A stretch of DNA of 64,000 nucleotides, from the NCBI RefSeq assembly GCF_003363715.1, contig NZ_QREV01000003.1:1-64000 (forward strand), read 5' to 3'. Both the position numbers and the translations under genes were made by a program. This document shows positions 33,124-42,348 of the stretch, one piece after another. The number at the start of each line of letters is the position of its first letter. Position 1 is the stretch's first letter. Source of the stretch: Parabacteroides acidifaciens. Lineage in GTDB: Bacteria; Bacteroidota; Bacteroidia; Bacteroidales; Tannerellaceae. The notes under the pieces are model-generated. The model did no database searches and was not told where the DNA came from. It worked only from the letters and a program-made list of their open reading frames with translations.

Positions 33124-33680
33124 TGAGCAATACTGCCAGTCTTAAGAAAGAATATCAGGACAGAATTGTTCCTGCTTTGACGAAAGAGTTCGGTTATAAA
33201 ACCGTTATGCAGGTGCCCGTACTGAAGAAGATTGTTATCAATCAAGGTTTAGGTATGGCTGCTGCTGATAAGAAGATTATTGATATCGCTATCAGCGAAT
33301 TGTCAACTATCACAGGCCAGAAGGCTGTTGCGACAGTTTCAAAGAAGGATATCTCTAACTTCAAGTTGCGTAAGAAAATGCCGATCGGTGTAATGGTAAC
33401 ATTGCGTCGTGAACAGATGTACGAATTCCTGGAAAGACTCGTTCGCGTGGCTCTTCCCCGTATCCGTGACTTCAAGGGCATCGAAAGCAAATTGGACGGA
33501 AGAGGTAATTATACACTCGGTATTCAGGAACAAATCATTTTCCCTGAAATAAATATCGATAATATTACCAAAATATTGGGAATGAATATTACCTTTGTGA
33601 CCTCTGCGAAAACAGATGAAGAAGGGTATGCTCTCTTGAGAGAATTTGGATTGCCTTTTAAAAATGCAAAAAAAGACTAA
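33123..33680 (+). CDS. rplE: 50S ribosomal protein L5
   Basis: L5 binds 5S rRNA and the P-site tRNA. 185 residues; [13 protein letters not shown] and the [18 protein letters not shown] block are typical. One-base overlap with rplX. Confidence 0.98.
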   Translation: MSNTASLKKEYQDRIVPALTKEFGYKTVMQVPVLKKIVINQGLGMAAADKKIIDIAISELSTITGQKAVATVSKKDISNFKLRKKMPIGVMVTLRREQMYEFLERLVRVALPRIRDFKGIESKLDGRGNYTLGIQEQIIFPEINIDNITKILGMNITFVTSAKTDEEGYALLREFGLPFKNAKKD

Positions 33681-33686
33681 GTAGTT

Positions 33687-33956
33687 ATGGCAAAGGAATC
33701 AATGAAAGCCCGTGAGGTGAAAAGAGCAAAGCTCGTAGCTAAATATGCTGCTAAAAGAGCAGAACTGAAAGCAGCAGGTGACTATGAAGCTTTACAGGCT
33801 TTACCTAAAAATGCTTCTCCTGTACGTTTGCACAACCGTTGCAAAATTACAGGACGTCCGAAAGGCTATGTACGCCAGTTCGGTATTTCTCGTATTCAAC
33901 TGCGTGAAATGGCATCTAATGGTTTAATCCCGGGTGTAAAGAAAGCAAGTTGGTAA
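33687..33956 (+). CDS. rpsN: 30S ribosomal protein S14, zinc-independent long form
   Basis: 89 residues with the conserved [18 protein letters not shown] core. The CxxC pairs of the short zinc-binding form are absent (a single cysteine is present), so this is the C-minus type that does not need zinc. It is the sixth base after rplE. Confidence 0.97.
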   Translation: MAKESMKAREVKRAKLVAKYAAKRAELKAAGDYEALQALPKNASPVRLHNRCKITGRPKGYVRQFGISRIQLREMASNGLIPGVKKASW

Positions 33957-33974
33957 GAGTTTTTTAATTTAAAT

Positions 33975-33997
33975 ATTGTCCGGGTGTCCGGATCAAT
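33975..33997. promoter_or_regulatory. hairpin in the rpsN-rpsH spacer
   Basis: ATTG-T-CCGG, loop GTGT, CCGG-A-T-CAAT forms a compact stem in the only sizeable gap of the spc section (56 bases). It could be an S8 binding target or an mRNA processing site. No experimental parallel is known to me in Bacteroidetes. Confidence 0.4.
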
Positions 33998-34012
33998 TTA
34001 ATTCATTTATAT

Positions 34013-34408
34013 ATGACAGATCCTATTGCAGATTATTTGACAAGATTGCGTAATGCAATTAAAGCGAAGCACAGAGTTGTTGAAGTGCCGGCGTCAAATT
34101 TAAAGAAAGAGATCACAAAGATCCTTTTCGACAAGGGCTACATTCTTAATTTCAAGTTTGTAGAAGATGGTCCTCAGGGTACAATTAAGATTGCCTTGAA
34201 GTATGACCTGGTAAACAAAGTTAATGCAATCAAGAAACTTGAGAGAGTTTCTACCCCTGGTTTGCGTAAGTACACTGGTTACAAGGAAATGCCGAGAGTA
34301 TTGAATGGTTTAGGTATTGCCGTTCTTTCTACTTCTAAGGGTGTGATGACAGACAAAGAAGCACGTGATCTGAAGATCGGCGGCGAAGTATTATGTTATG
34401 TTTATTAA
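34013..34408 (+). CDS. rpsH: 30S ribosomal protein S8
   Basis: S8 binds the central domain of 16S rRNA and represses the spc operon in E. coli. 131 residues, start MTDPIADYLTRLRNA and C-terminal GIAVLSTSKGVMTDKEA are typical. Confidence 0.98.
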   Translation: MTDPIADYLTRLRNAIKAKHRVVEVPASNLKKEITKILFDKGYILNFKFVEDGPQGTIKIALKYDLVNKVNAIKKLERVSTPGLRKYTGYKEMPRVLNGLGIAVLSTSKGVMTDKEARDLKIGGEVLCYVY

Positions 34409-34424
34409 TTAGGAGGAAAGAAGA

Positions 34425-34976
34425 ATGTCAAGAATAGGAAAATTACCAATTCATGTACCGGCCGGTGTTACGGTTACCATTAAGGATAATGTAGTGACTG
34501 TAAAAGGTCCCAAAGGCGAGATGACTCAGGCTGTGAATCCTGATATTAATGTGACTTTGGAAGATGGAATCATCCATCTGACACGTCCGACAGACGAAAA
34601 GAACCATCGTGCATTGCACGGCTTGTATCGTTCACTGATCAACAACATGGTGATCGGATGTTCAGAAGGATATAAGAAAGAACTGGAACTTGTCGGTGTT
34701 GGTTACCGTGTGACAAATACAGGTCAGCTGTTAGACCTTTCTTTAGGTTATACACATAACATTTACATGCAGTTGCCTAAAGAAGTGAAAGTTGAAACAA
34801 AGGCAGAGAGAAATAAAAATCCTCTTATTATCCTTGAATCGGCTGATAAACAATTACTGGGACAGATTTGTGCTAAGATTCGTTCATTCAGAATGCCGGA
34901 ACCGTATAAAGGTAAAGGTATCAAGTTCGTGGGTGAAGAAATTCGCAGAAAGTCTGGTAAATCAGCAGGTAAGTAA
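34425..34976 (+). CDS. rplF: 50S ribosomal protein L6
   Basis: L6 supports the factor-binding region. 183 residues; duplicated RNA-binding fold, with PEPYKGKGIKFVGEEIRRK near the C-terminus. Confidence 0.98.
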   Translation: MSRIGKLPIHVPAGVTVTIKDNVVTVKGPKGEMTQAVNPDINVTLEDGIIHLTRPTDEKNHRALHGLYRSLINNMVIGCSEGYKKELELVGVGYRVTNTGQLLDLSLGYTHNIYMQLPKEVKVETKAERNKNPLIILESADKQLLGQICAKIRSFRMPEPYKGKGIKFVGEEIRRKSGKSAGK

Positions 34977-34997
34977 TCTACGTAAACTGAAATTATC

Positions 34998-35342
34998 ATG
35001 ACAACGAAGGAAGAAAGAAGATTAAAGATAAAAGCAGGTGTACGCGGTAAGATCTCAGGAACTCCTGAACGTCCGCGCCTGACTGTGTTTAGAAGCAACA
35101 AGCAGATCTATGCACAGGTTATTGATGACACTACAGGTAAGACTCTGGCTGCAGCATCATCTCTGAAGATGGATGTTAAGGCTCCGAAAAAGGAGATCGC
35201 TGCCAAGGTTGGAGAACAGATCGCTAAAGTAGCCCAGGAAGCTGGTGTACAAGCTGTCGTTTTCGACCGTAACGGTTACCTGTATCATGGGAGAATTAAA
35301 GAATTAGCTGATGCTGCACGTAACGGCGGCCTTAAATTTTAA
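34998..35342 (+). CDS. rplR: 50S ribosomal protein L18
   Basis: L18 binds 5S rRNA with L5. 114 residues, with [20 protein letters not shown] and the C-terminal [20 protein letters not shown]. Confidence 0.98.
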   Translation: MTTKEERRLKIKAGVRGKISGTPERPRLTVFRSNKQIYAQVIDDTTGKTLAAASSLKMDVKAPKKEIAAKVGEQIAKVAQEAGVQAVVFDRNGYLYHGRIKELADAARNGGLKF

Positions 35343-35347
35343 TGAAG

Positions 35348-35866
35348 ATGGCAGGAGTTAATAATAGAGTTAAGTCGACCAACGACATAGAGTTGAAGGA
35401 CCGTTTGGTTGCAATCAACCGCGTAACTAAAGTAACTAAGGGTGGACGTACATTCAGTTTTGCTGCAATCGTTGTAGTAGGAAATGAAGACGGCATCGTT
35501 GGTTGGGGCTTGGGAAAAGCCGGTGAAGTCACGACAGCTATCGCTAAAGGTGTTGAAGCTGCAAAGAAAAACTTGATCAAGGTTCCCGTTCATAAAGGTA
35601 CTATCCCTCACGAACAATTAGCTAAGTTCGGTGGTGCTCAGGTGCTGATCAAACCGGCATCTCACGGTACCGGAGTGAAGGCTGGTGGTGCTATGCGTGC
35701 CGTATTGGAAAGTGTTGGTATCACAGACGTTTTGGCTAAGTCAAAAGGTTCTTCTAACCCTCACAACCTGGTGAAAGCGACTATCGCTGCACTGAGTGAG
35801 TTGAGAAGCCCGTTGATGGTTGCTCAGAACAGAGGTGTTGCAGTTGAAAAAGTATTCAGAGGTTAA
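35348..35866 (+). CDS. rpsE: 30S ribosomal protein S5
   Basis: S5 takes part in decoding fidelity and mRNA unwinding. 172 residues starting [10 protein letters not shown], as in other Bacteroidales; an ATG two codons upstream overlaps the rplR stop and is an alternative. The spectinomycin-site loop TKGGRTFSF and the KPASHGTG block are intact. Confidence 0.97.
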   Translation: MAGVNNRVKSTNDIELKDRLVAINRVTKVTKGGRTFSFAAIVVVGNEDGIVGWGLGKAGEVTTAIAKGVEAAKKNLIKVPVHKGTIPHEQLAKFGGAQVLIKPASHGTGVKAGGAMRAVLESVGITDVLAKSKGSSNPHNLVKATIAALSELRSPLMVAQNRGVAVEKVFRG

Positions 35867-35885
35867 TTAGGGAGGATAATAAGTT

Positions 35886-36062
35886 ATGGCAACTATCAAA
35901 GTTAAGCAGACAAAAAGTAGAATTAAATGCCCGAAAGACCAAAAGAGAACTCTTGATGCACTGGGTCTGAAGAAAATGAACCAGGTAGTAGAACATGAAG
36001 CTACTCCGGCAATTCTGGGTATGGTTGAGAAAGTGAAACATTTGGTTTCAGTAGTAAAGTAA
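35886..36062 (+). CDS. rpmD: 50S ribosomal protein L30
   Basis: A 58-residue protein reading MATIKVKQTKSRIKCPKDQK and ending HLVSVVK, in the expected place between S5 and L15. Its single-domain size and the TLDALGLKKMNQVV segment are diagnostic of L30. It is easily missed because of its small size. Confidence 0.95.
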   Translation: MATIKVKQTKSRIKCPKDQKRTLDALGLKKMNQVVEHEATPAILGMVEKVKHLVSVVK

Positions 36063-36089
36063 TAACGGTTGAAAAATAAATTATACGAT

Positions 36090-36536
36090 ATGAACTTATC
36101 AAATTTAAAACCTGCTGAAGGATCTACCAAGACCAGAAAGAGAATCGGCCGTGGTCCGGGTTCAGGATTAGGAGGAACTTCAACAAGAGGTCATAAAGGT
36201 GCGAAATCAAGATCCGGTTATAGCCAGAAGATTGGTTTCGAAGGTGGTCAGATGCCTATACAGAGACGCTTACCTAAATTTGGTTTCAAGAATATTAACC
36301 GCGTAGAATATAAAGCTATCAATCTTTCTACATTACAGGGCATGGCTGAAGCTCAGCAGCTCACAAAGATTGGTATCAATGATTTGATCGAAGCTGGTTT
36401 CATTTCAGCTTCCCAGTTGGTTAAAATCCTTGCTAAAGGTAGCTTGACAGCGAAACTTGAAGTGGAAGCTCACGCTTTCTCAAAGAGTGCTGAAGCAGCT
36501 ATCCAGGCTGTAGGTGGAACTGTTGTTAAACTCTAA
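36090..36536 (+). CDS. rplO: 50S ribosomal protein L15
   Basis: L15 is a late 50S assembly protein with a glycine-rich N-terminal extension (RIGRGPGSGLGGTSTRGHKG). 148 residues from the ATG at 36090 (MNLSNLKPAEG); an upstream in-frame start would only add seven unsupported residues. Confidence 0.97.
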   Translation: MNLSNLKPAEGSTKTRKRIGRGPGSGLGGTSTRGHKGAKSRSGYSQKIGFEGGQMPIQRRLPKFGFKNINRVEYKAINLSTLQGMAEAQQLTKIGINDLIEAGFISASQLVKILAKGSLTAKLEVEAHAFSKSAEAAIQAVGGTVVKL

Positions 36537-36539
36537 GTT

Positions 36540-37880
36540 ATGAGAGCAGTTGAAACAATAAAAAATATCTGGAAGATTGAGGATCTGAGAAATCGGATCC
36601 TCACCACTCTTTTGTTAGTGGCGATATACCGTTTCGGTACATACGTTGTGCTTCCGGGTATTGATCCTAAAGCGTTGACCGCTTTGCAGGAACAGACAAG
36701 AGGCGGATTGCTGGCATTGTTGGACATGTTCTCTGGTGGTGCATTCTCTAATGCTTCTATTTTTGCATTAGGGATTATGCCGTATATCTCCGCTTCCATT
36801 GTGATGCAGTTGATGGCAATTGCAGTTCCTTCTTTCCAGAAATTACAGAGAGAAGGCGAAAGTGGTCGTCGTAAGATCAACCAGTGGACTCGCTACCTGA
36901 CAGTGGCTATTCTTCTGTTCCAGGGTCCTACTTATCTTGTTAACTTAAGTGTACAGCTGAAAGCCGCCGGAGCAGCTCTGCCTGCAGGTATATGGTTTAC
37001 AATCTCTTCTACAGTTATTTTAGCTGCTGGAAGTATGTTTATCTTATGGCTTGGTGAAAGAATTACAGATAAAGGTGTTGGAAATGGTATCTCATTTATC
37101 ATTTTAGTTGGTATTATAGCCCGTCTGCCGCACTCGCTGTTCGAAGAATTTATTTCAAGAACAAGTGAAAAAACCGGTGGTCTGGTTATGTTCCTGTTTG
37201 AAATGTTGTTCCTTTTGCTGGTTATCGCAGGTGCTATCCTGTTGGTACAAGGTACCCGTAAGGTCCCCGTACAGTATGCAAAACGGATCATTGGAAATAA
37301 ACAATATGGTGGCGCACGCCAGTACATTCCCCTGAAGGTGAATGCTGCAAACGTAATGCCTATCATCTTTGCCCAGGCAATCATGTTTATTCCGATTTCA
37401 ATTGTTGGTTTCTCAAGCACGGGCGAACGTTCCGGCTTTGTAGCTGCCTTTATGGATAATACCGGATTTTGGTACAACTTCGTATTTGCTGTACTGATTA
37501 TCTTGTTTACATATTTCTATACAGCTATCACGATCAATCCTACTCAGATGTCGGATGATCTGAAGAGAAACAACGGGTTCATTCCGGGTGTCAAGCCGGG
37601 AAAGAGTACCAAAGATTATTTGGATACCATTATGGACCGTATTACTTTGCCGGGAGCATTCTTCCTTGCATTAGTGGCAATCATGCCTGCTTTTGCCCGG
37701 ATCGCCGGTGTAAGTATGGCGTTCTCCCAATTCTTTGGCGGAACATCTTTGTTGATCCTGGTTGGTGTAGTGTTGGATACACTGCAGCAAGTAGAAAGTC
37801 ATTTGTTGATGCGTCATTATGACGGTTTGTTGAAGTCAGGAAGAATTAAAGGTCGTACAGGCTCAGTTGCCGCTTACTAA
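36540..37880 (+). CDS. secY: protein translocase subunit SecY
   Basis: SecY forms the channel of the general secretion machine, which exports the signal-peptide proteins encoded elsewhere in this window. 446 residues with ten predicted membrane helices; the segments GIMPYISASIVMQL and the cytoplasmic loop around NPTQMSDDLKRNNGFIPG are conserved. It starts three bases after rplO. Confidence 0.97.
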   Translation: MRAVETIKNIWKIEDLRNRILTTLLLVAIYRFGTYVVLPGIDPKALTALQEQTRGGLLALLDMFSGGAFSNASIFALGIMPYISASIVMQLMAIAVPSFQKLQREGESGRRKINQWTRYLTVAILLFQGPTYLVNLSVQLKAAGAALPAGIWFTISSTVILAAGSMFILWLGERITDKGVGNGISFIILVGIIARLPHSLFEEFISRTSEKTGGLVMFLFEMLFLLLVIAGAILLVQGTRKVPVQYAKRIIGNKQYGGARQYIPLKVNAANVMPIIFAQAIMFIPISIVGFSSTGERSGFVAAFMDNTGFWYNFVFAVLIILFTYFYTAITINPTQMSDDLKRNNGFIPGVKPGKSTKDYLDTIMDRITLPGAFFLALVAIMPAFARIAGVSMAFSQFFGGTSLLILVGVVLDTLQQVESHLLMRHYDGLLKSGRIKGRTGSVAAY

Positions 37881-37884
37881 TAGA

Positions 37885-38670
37885 ATGATCTATTTAAAAA
37901 CAGATGAAGAAATAGAGTTGATGCGTGCTGCGAATCAACTGGTGGGTAAGACGCTTGGCGAATTAGCCAAACATATCGCTCCCGGCGTGAATACGCTTCA
38001 ACTCGATAAGATTGCCGAGGAATTCATTAGAGATAATGGTGCAGTTCCGGCCTTTTTAGGATACGGTGGTTTTCCAAACTCAATCTGTGCTTCCGTAAAC
38101 GAGCAGGTAGTACACGGCATCCCTTCCGAGAAAGCAGTTTTGAAAGAAGGTGACGTTATATCTGTCGATTGCGGTACGGTGTTGAATGGTTTTGTCGGAG
38201 ATTCCGCCTATACATTTTGTGTCGGCGAAGTCGATCCCAAAGTGAAAGCCTTGTTGAAGACAACAAAAGAATCACTTTACCTGGGCATCCAGCATGCCCT
38301 CGAAGGCAAACGCCTGGGTGATATCAGCCATGCCGTACAGTCCTATTGTGAATCGAAAGGTTACTCTGTTGTCAGAGAGCTGGTCGGTCACGGAATCGGA
38401 CGTAAGATGCACGAAGAACCGGAAGTCCCCAATTACGGGCGCCCCGGTTGCGGTCCCTTATTACGCAGCGGTATGTGCATCTGCATAGAACCGATGATCA
38501 ATATGGGAAGCAAGAATGTAGCTTTTGAGAAAGACGGTTGGACAGTCCGCACGAAAGACAGAAAGTGTTCGGCTCATTTCGAGCATTGTATCGCGATCCG
38601 TCCCGACGGTCCCCAGATCTTATCTTCATTCGAGTTTTTAGAAGAAGTTTTAGGTAATAACGCAATTTAA
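37885..38670 (+). CDS. map: methionine aminopeptidase, type I
   Basis: This enzyme removes N-terminal methionine from new proteins. 261 residues with the metal ligands in the usual places: VDCGTVLNGFVGDSAYTF (two aspartates), GHGIGRKMHEEP (histidine) and the glutamates in CIEPM and HFEH. The ATG at 37885, four bases after secY, is preferred to a TTG inside secY. Confidence 0.96.
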   Translation: MIYLKTDEEIELMRAANQLVGKTLGELAKHIAPGVNTLQLDKIAEEFIRDNGAVPAFLGYGGFPNSICASVNEQVVHGIPSEKAVLKEGDVISVDCGTVLNGFVGDSAYTFCVGEVDPKVKALLKTTKESLYLGIQHALEGKRLGDISHAVQSYCESKGYSVVRELVGHGIGRKMHEEPEVPNYGRPGCGPLLRSGMCICIEPMINMGSKNVAFEKDGWTVRTKDRKCSAHFEHCIAIRPDGPQILSSFEFLEEVLGNNAI

Positions 38671-38685
38671 TTTGATTTAATTTAT

Positions 38686-38904
38686 ATGGCTAAACAGTCA
38701 GCAATTGAACAAGATGGAGTTATAGTAGAAGCATTGTCAAACGCAATGTTTCGTGTAGAATTAGAGAACGGACATGAAATTACTGCTCATATCTCAGGGA
38801 AGATGAGAATGCACTACATTAAGATCCTCCCGGGTGATAAAGTAAGAGTTGAGATGTCTCCGTATGATCTATCGAAAGGTAGAATTGCTTTTAGATATAA
38901 ATAA
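38686..38904 (+). CDS. infA: translation initiation factor IF-1
   Basis: IF-1 occupies the A site during initiation. The 72-residue OB-fold protein has the signature [18 protein letters not shown] and [16 protein letters not shown]. Normal position between map and rpmJ. Confidence 0.98.
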   Translation: MAKQSAIEQDGVIVEALSNAMFRVELENGHEITAHISGKMRMHYIKILPGDKVRVEMSPYDLSKGRIAFRYK

Positions 38905-38919
38905 AAAAAACAACAAGAT

Positions 38920-39036
38920 ATGAAAGTAAGAGCATCTTTAAAGAAGCGTACTCCCGAATGTAAAATCGTTAGAAGAAAGGGACGCTTATACGTAATTAAC
39001 AAGAAAAATCCTAAGTATAAACAACGTCAAGGATAA
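38920..39036 (+). CDS. rpmJ: 50S ribosomal protein L36, zinc-independent form
   Basis: A 38-residue protein ([20 protein letters not shown], ending KYKQRQG). It has only one of the cysteine/histidine ligands of zinc-binding L36, so it is the C-minus form, as is S14 in this operon. Directly after infA. Confidence 0.95.
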   Translation: MKVRASLKKRTPECKIVRRKGRLYVINKKNPKYKQRQG

Positions 39037-39041
39037 TTTAT

Positions 39042-39049
39042 TATTTTTG
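39042..39049 (+). promoter_or_regulatory. possible internal -7 box before rpsM
   Basis: TATTTTTG matches TAnnTTTG and lies inside a small TTATTTT-TGC-AAAATAA hairpin between rpmJ and rpsM. There is no -33 TTTG at the right distance, so it may be a chance match or a weak internal promoter. Confidence 0.3.
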
Positions 39050-39071
39050 CAAAATAATTTAAGTAAGTAAT

Positions 39072-39452
39072 ATGGCTATAAGAATAGTTGGTGTAGACTT
39101 GCCACAAAATAAAAGAGGAGAAATTGCCTTGACCTATATTTACGGTATTGGTCGTAGTGCTTCAAAATCCATTTTAGATAAAGCAGGCATCGATCGTGAT
39201 ATCAAAGTAAAAGACTGGACAGACGATCAGGCTGCAAAAGTACGTGAAGTCATTGGCGCTGAGTATAAAGTAGAAGGTGATCTTCGTTCAGAAGTTCAGC
39301 TGAACATCAAGCGTCTGATGGATATCGGATGTTATAGAGGTGTTCGTCACCGTATTGGTTTGCCTTTGAGAGGCCAGAGCACGAAGAACAATGCTCGTAC
39401 TCGTAAGGGTAAGAAGAAAACTGTTGCAAATAAGAAAAAAGCTACTAAATAA
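39072..39452 (+). CDS. rpsM: 30S ribosomal protein S13
   Basis: S13 contacts the 50S subunit and P-site tRNA. 126 residues, start [18 protein letters not shown]-terminal [18 protein letters not shown]. First gene of the alpha section. Confidence 0.98.
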   Translation: MAIRIVGVDLPQNKRGEIALTYIYGIGRSASKSILDKAGIDRDIKVKDWTDDQAAKVREVIGAEYKVEGDLRSEVQLNIKRLMDIGCYRGVRHRIGLPLRGQSTKNNARTRKGKKKTVANKKKATK

Positions 39453-39463
39453 TAAGAATTGAT

Positions 39464-39853
39464 ATGGCAAAGAAATCAGTCGCAGCAAAGAAGAGAAACG
39501 TAAAAGTTGACGCTTACGGTCAAGCTCATATTCATTCTTCTTTTAACAACATTATTGTGTCTCTTGCTAATAGCGAAGGTCAGGTTATCAGTTGGTCTTC
39601 TGCTGGTAAGATGGGATTCAGAAGTTCTAAAAAGAACACTCCGTATGCCGCTCAGATGGCAGCTCAGGATTGTGCAAAAGTAGCTTATGATCTTGGTTTG
39701 AGAAAAGTAAAAGTATTCGTTAAGGGCCCGGGTAACGGACGTGAGTCTGCTATCCGTACAATTCACGGTGCCGGTATTGAAGTAACAGAAATCGTTGACG
39801 TTACTCCGCTTCCTCACAATGGTTGTCGTCCTCCGAAAAAGAGAAGAGTATAA
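39464..39853 (+). CDS. rpsK: 30S ribosomal protein S11
   Basis: S11 lies in the platform near the E site. 129 residues; [20 protein letters not shown] and the terminal RPPKKRRV are diagnostic. Confidence 0.98.
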   Translation: MAKKSVAAKKRNVKVDAYGQAHIHSSFNNIIVSLANSEGQVISWSSAGKMGFRSSKKNTPYAAQMAAQDCAKVAYDLGLRKVKVFVKGPGNGRESAIRTIHGAGIEVTEIVDVTPLPHNGCRPPKKRRV

Positions 39854-39876
39854 TTAACTATAGTTTCTTGAACATT

Positions 39877-39949
39877 GAATCCGGAATTGTGAATAGATTA
39901 CACAAAGACCTTATCCTCTCTGTAATCGCGGCTGCACGGTTCCAGATTC
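39877..39949 (+). promoter_or_regulatory. structured leader upstream of rpsD
   Basis: In the 123-base rpsK-rpsD gap, GAATCCGGAA (39877-39886) pairs with TTCCAGATTC (39940-39949) with one mismatch. Nested inside, GATTACA (39896-39902) pairs perfectly with TGTAATC (39921-39927). S4 represses its own operon in several bacteria through an RNA leader, so this is a candidate S4-binding autoregulatory element. That role is inferred from position and structure. Confidence 0.5.
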
Positions 39950-39976
39950 AGAACAGAACATTAAAACAATAAAAAA

Positions 39977-40582
39977 ATGGCAAGATATACTGGACCTAAA
40001 ACAAGAATTGCCCGTAAGTTTGGTGAGGCAATATTCGGACCGGATAAAGTTCTTTCAAAGAAGAACTATCCTCCCGGACAGCACGGAAACGCCCGCAAAA
40101 GAAAAACTTCTGAGTACGGAATCCAGCTTCGTGAGAAGCAGAAAGCAAAATACACTTACGGTGTATTGGAAAAACAATTTAGAAACCTGTTTGAAAAGGC
40201 TTCACGTTCAAAAGGTATTACCGGTGAGGTGCTGTTGCAGCTCCTGGAAGGCCGTCTGGACAACGTAGTATTCCGTTTGGGTATCGCCCCGACGCGTGCT
40301 GCAGCTCGTCAGTTGGTTTCTCATCGTCACATTACAGTAGACGGTAAGGTTGTAAACATTCCTTCTTACTCTGTAAAAGCCGGTCAGGTTATTGGTGTTA
40401 GAGAAAAATCCAAATCACTTGAAGTGATTGCTGACGCATTGTCAGGATTCAATCACAGCAAGTATCCCTGGATCGAATGGGATCAGTCTTCTTTAAGCGG
40501 AAAATTACTGCATCTGCCGGAAAGAGCTGACATTCCTGAAAACATTAAAGAGCAGTTGATCGTAGAATTGTATTCTAAATAA
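39977..40582 (+). CDS. rpsD: 30S ribosomal protein S4
   Basis: S4 starts 30S assembly and in several phyla represses its operon. 201 residues with the S4 RNA-binding domain ([20 protein letters not shown]). It follows an unusually long structured spacer. Confidence 0.98.
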   Translation: MARYTGPKTRIARKFGEAIFGPDKVLSKKNYPPGQHGNARKRKTSEYGIQLREKQKAKYTYGVLEKQFRNLFEKASRSKGITGEVLLQLLEGRLDNVVFRLGIAPTRAAARQLVSHRHITVDGKVVNIPSYSVKAGQVIGVREKSKSLEVIADALSGFNHSKYPWIEWDQSSLSGKLLHLPERADIPENIKEQLIVELYSK

Positions 40583-40594
40583 TAATTGATTTCC

Positions 40595-41587
40595 ATGGCG
40601 ATATTAGCATTTCAAAAACCCGATAAAGTATTAATGTTGGAAGCGGACAATTTCTTCGGAAAGTTTGAATTTCGTCCGTTGGAACCCGGCTATGGTATTA
40701 CAATAGGTAATGCTCTACGTCGTATTCTCCTGTCGTCACTTGAAGGTTTTGCTATTACATCCATTAAGATCGAAGGCGTTGACCATGAATTTGGTACAAT
40801 TCCCGGCGTGATCGAGGATGTGACAAACATAATCTTGAATCTGAAACAAGTCCGGTTCAAGCATATTGTAGACGACATAGAGAATGAAAAAGTAAGTATT
40901 ACTGTTTCGGGTTCGGAAGTGTTCAAAGCCGGTGATATAGGTAAACAGCTGACCGGATTCGAAGTATTGAATCCTGAGTTGGTTATTTGTCGCTTAGATC
41001 CGAACGCAGGTTTCCAGATTGAACTGACGATTAACAAAGGTCGCGGATATGTTCCCGCTGATGAAAACAGAGACCCGAACGCAGACATGCACGTGATTGC
41101 AATCGACTCTATTTACACACCTGTGCGTAACGTCAAATATTCAATCGAAAACTTCCGTGTTGAGCAGAAGACGGACTACGAAAAGTTGGTTCTTGAAATA
41201 GCCACTGATGGTTCTATTCATCCGAAGGAAGCGTTAAAAGAAGCAGCTAAGATTCTGATTCACCATTTCATGTTGTTCTCAGATGAAAAGATTGCTATCG
41301 AGACAGTTGATACTGACGGTAATGAGGAATTCGATGAAGAAGTACTTCACATGCGCCAGTTGCTCAAGAGCAAACTCTCGGATATGGATCTTTCCGTTCG
41401 CGCATTGAATTGCTTGAAGGCCGCAGATGTTGAAACGTTAGGCGAACTGGTTAAATTCAACAAGAATGACCTGTTGAAGTTCCGTAACTTCGGTAAGAAG
41501 TCACTGACCGAGCTTGACGAACTGCTTGAAAGTCTGAACCTTTCATTCGGTATGGATATCACTAAGTATAAATTAGATAAAGAGTAA
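40595..41587 (+). CDS. rpoA: DNA-directed RNA polymerase subunit alpha
   Basis: The 330-residue alpha subunit has the N-terminal assembly domain ([20 protein letters not shown]) and a C-terminal domain that contacts promoter UP elements ([35 protein letters not shown]). The ATG at 40595 ([12 protein letters not shown]) is chosen; the TTG three codons upstream is rejected. Confidence 0.98.
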   Translation: MAILAFQKPDKVLMLEADNFFGKFEFRPLEPGYGITIGNALRRILLSSLEGFAITSIKIEGVDHEFGTIPGVIEDVTNIILNLKQVRFKHIVDDIENEKVSITVSGSEVFKAGDIGKQLTGFEVLNPELVICRLDPNAGFQIELTINKGRGYVPADENRDPNADMHVIAIDSIYTPVRNVKYSIENFRVEQKTDYEKLVLEIATDGSIHPKEALKEAAKILIHHFMLFSDEKIAIETVDTDGNEEFDEEVLHMRQLLKSKLSDMDLSVRALNCLKAADVETLGELVKFNKNDLLKFRNFGKKSLTELDELLESLNLSFGMDITKYKLDKE

Positions 41588-41595
41588 GTATAGCG

Positions 41596-42090
41596 ATGAG
41601 ACATAATAAAAAAATAAATCATTTGGGTCGTACAAATACTCACCGTAACGCGATGCTTTCAAACATGGCATGTTCCCTTATCAAGCATAAGAGAATCTTT
41701 ACTACTGTTGCAAAAGCTAAAGCGCTTCGTAAATTTGTAGAACCGCTTATCACTAAGTCTAAGGAGGATACAACTCACTCAAGACGTGTGGTATTCAGCA
41801 ATTTGCAGGACAAATTTGCTGTAACAGAATTGTTCAAGGAAGTATCTCAGAAGATCGGCGACCGTCCGGGTGGTTACACACGTATCCTGAAGACTGGCAA
41901 CCGTCTGGGTGACAACGCAGCCATGTGCTTCATTGAACTGGTTGATTACAACGAAAACATGTTGAGCGCAGCTACAACTAAGAAAGCTACGAAGACAAGA
42001 CGTTCTCGTAAGAAAGCTACAGCTGCTGAAGCCGCTGTCGAAGCTCCCGTTGCAGAAGCACCGGTTGCTGAAGAAAAAGCTGCCGAATAA
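41596..42090 (+). CDS. rplQ: 50S ribosomal protein L17
   Basis: L17 is at the tunnel exit. The first 120 or so residues are the conserved core ([20 protein letters not shown]). A lysine- then alanine/glutamate/valine-rich C-terminal tail brings it to 164 residues. Last gene of the super-operon, followed by a strong terminator. Confidence 0.97.
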   Translation: MRHNKKINHLGRTNTHRNAMLSNMACSLIKHKRIFTTVAKAKALRKFVEPLITKSKEDTTHSRRVVFSNLQDKFAVTELFKEVSQKIGDRPGGYTRILKTGNRLGDNAAMCFIELVDYNENMLSAATTKKATKTRRSRKKATAAEAAVEAPVAEAPVAEEKAAE

Positions 42091-42117
42091 TACGACCAGT
42101 TTTTGGCAAACAAATAA

Positions 42118-42154
42118 AAAAAGCCTGTCTGCATTTTTGCAGACGGGCTTTTTT
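42118..42154 (+). terminator. terminator of the ribosomal super-operon
   Basis: AAGCCTGTCTGC pairs with GCAGACGGGCTT around an ATTTTT loop, preceded by A residues and followed by T residues. One base pair mismatch only. Confidence 0.92.
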
Positions 42155-42175
42155 GTGTTCTACCAGAGTCTGATC

Positions 42176-42346
42176 CTAACGGACAGTCTCAAATAGAGGT
42201 TCATCCCCTTCCTCAGAATCCGGAGGAGCAGGGCGAGGATAAGTTTCAGTGCTGACGGGAGGTTCTTCATCCGGTACGGGTTTAAAGTGAAACAAGAAAT
42301 TCAATAATGCCAAAACAAATTCAATGATCTTTCTGATTTTCTGCAT
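42176..42346 (-). CDS. small protein, 56 residues, with N-terminal hydrophobic helix
   Basis: The reading frame runs from MQKIRKIIEFVLALLNFLFH through a proline- and glutamate-rich stretch to a stop at 42176. It starts three bases after the stop of the glucosaminidase gene and is on the same strand, so it looks like the last gene of a three-gene operon. One hydrophobic helix suggests membrane association. I know of no named family; short hydrophobic peptides are often encoded beside similar HU/amidase gene pairs in Bacteroides. Confidence 0.6.
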   Translation of the reverse strand: MQKIRKIIEFVLALLNFLFHFKPVPDEEPPVSTETYPRPAPPDSEEGDEPLFETVR

Positions 42347-42348
42347 AA

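Noticed and set aside
37867-37884. map start inside secY
   Set aside because: The TTG at 37867 would overlap secY by 14 bases; the ATG at 37885 gives the normal N-terminus.
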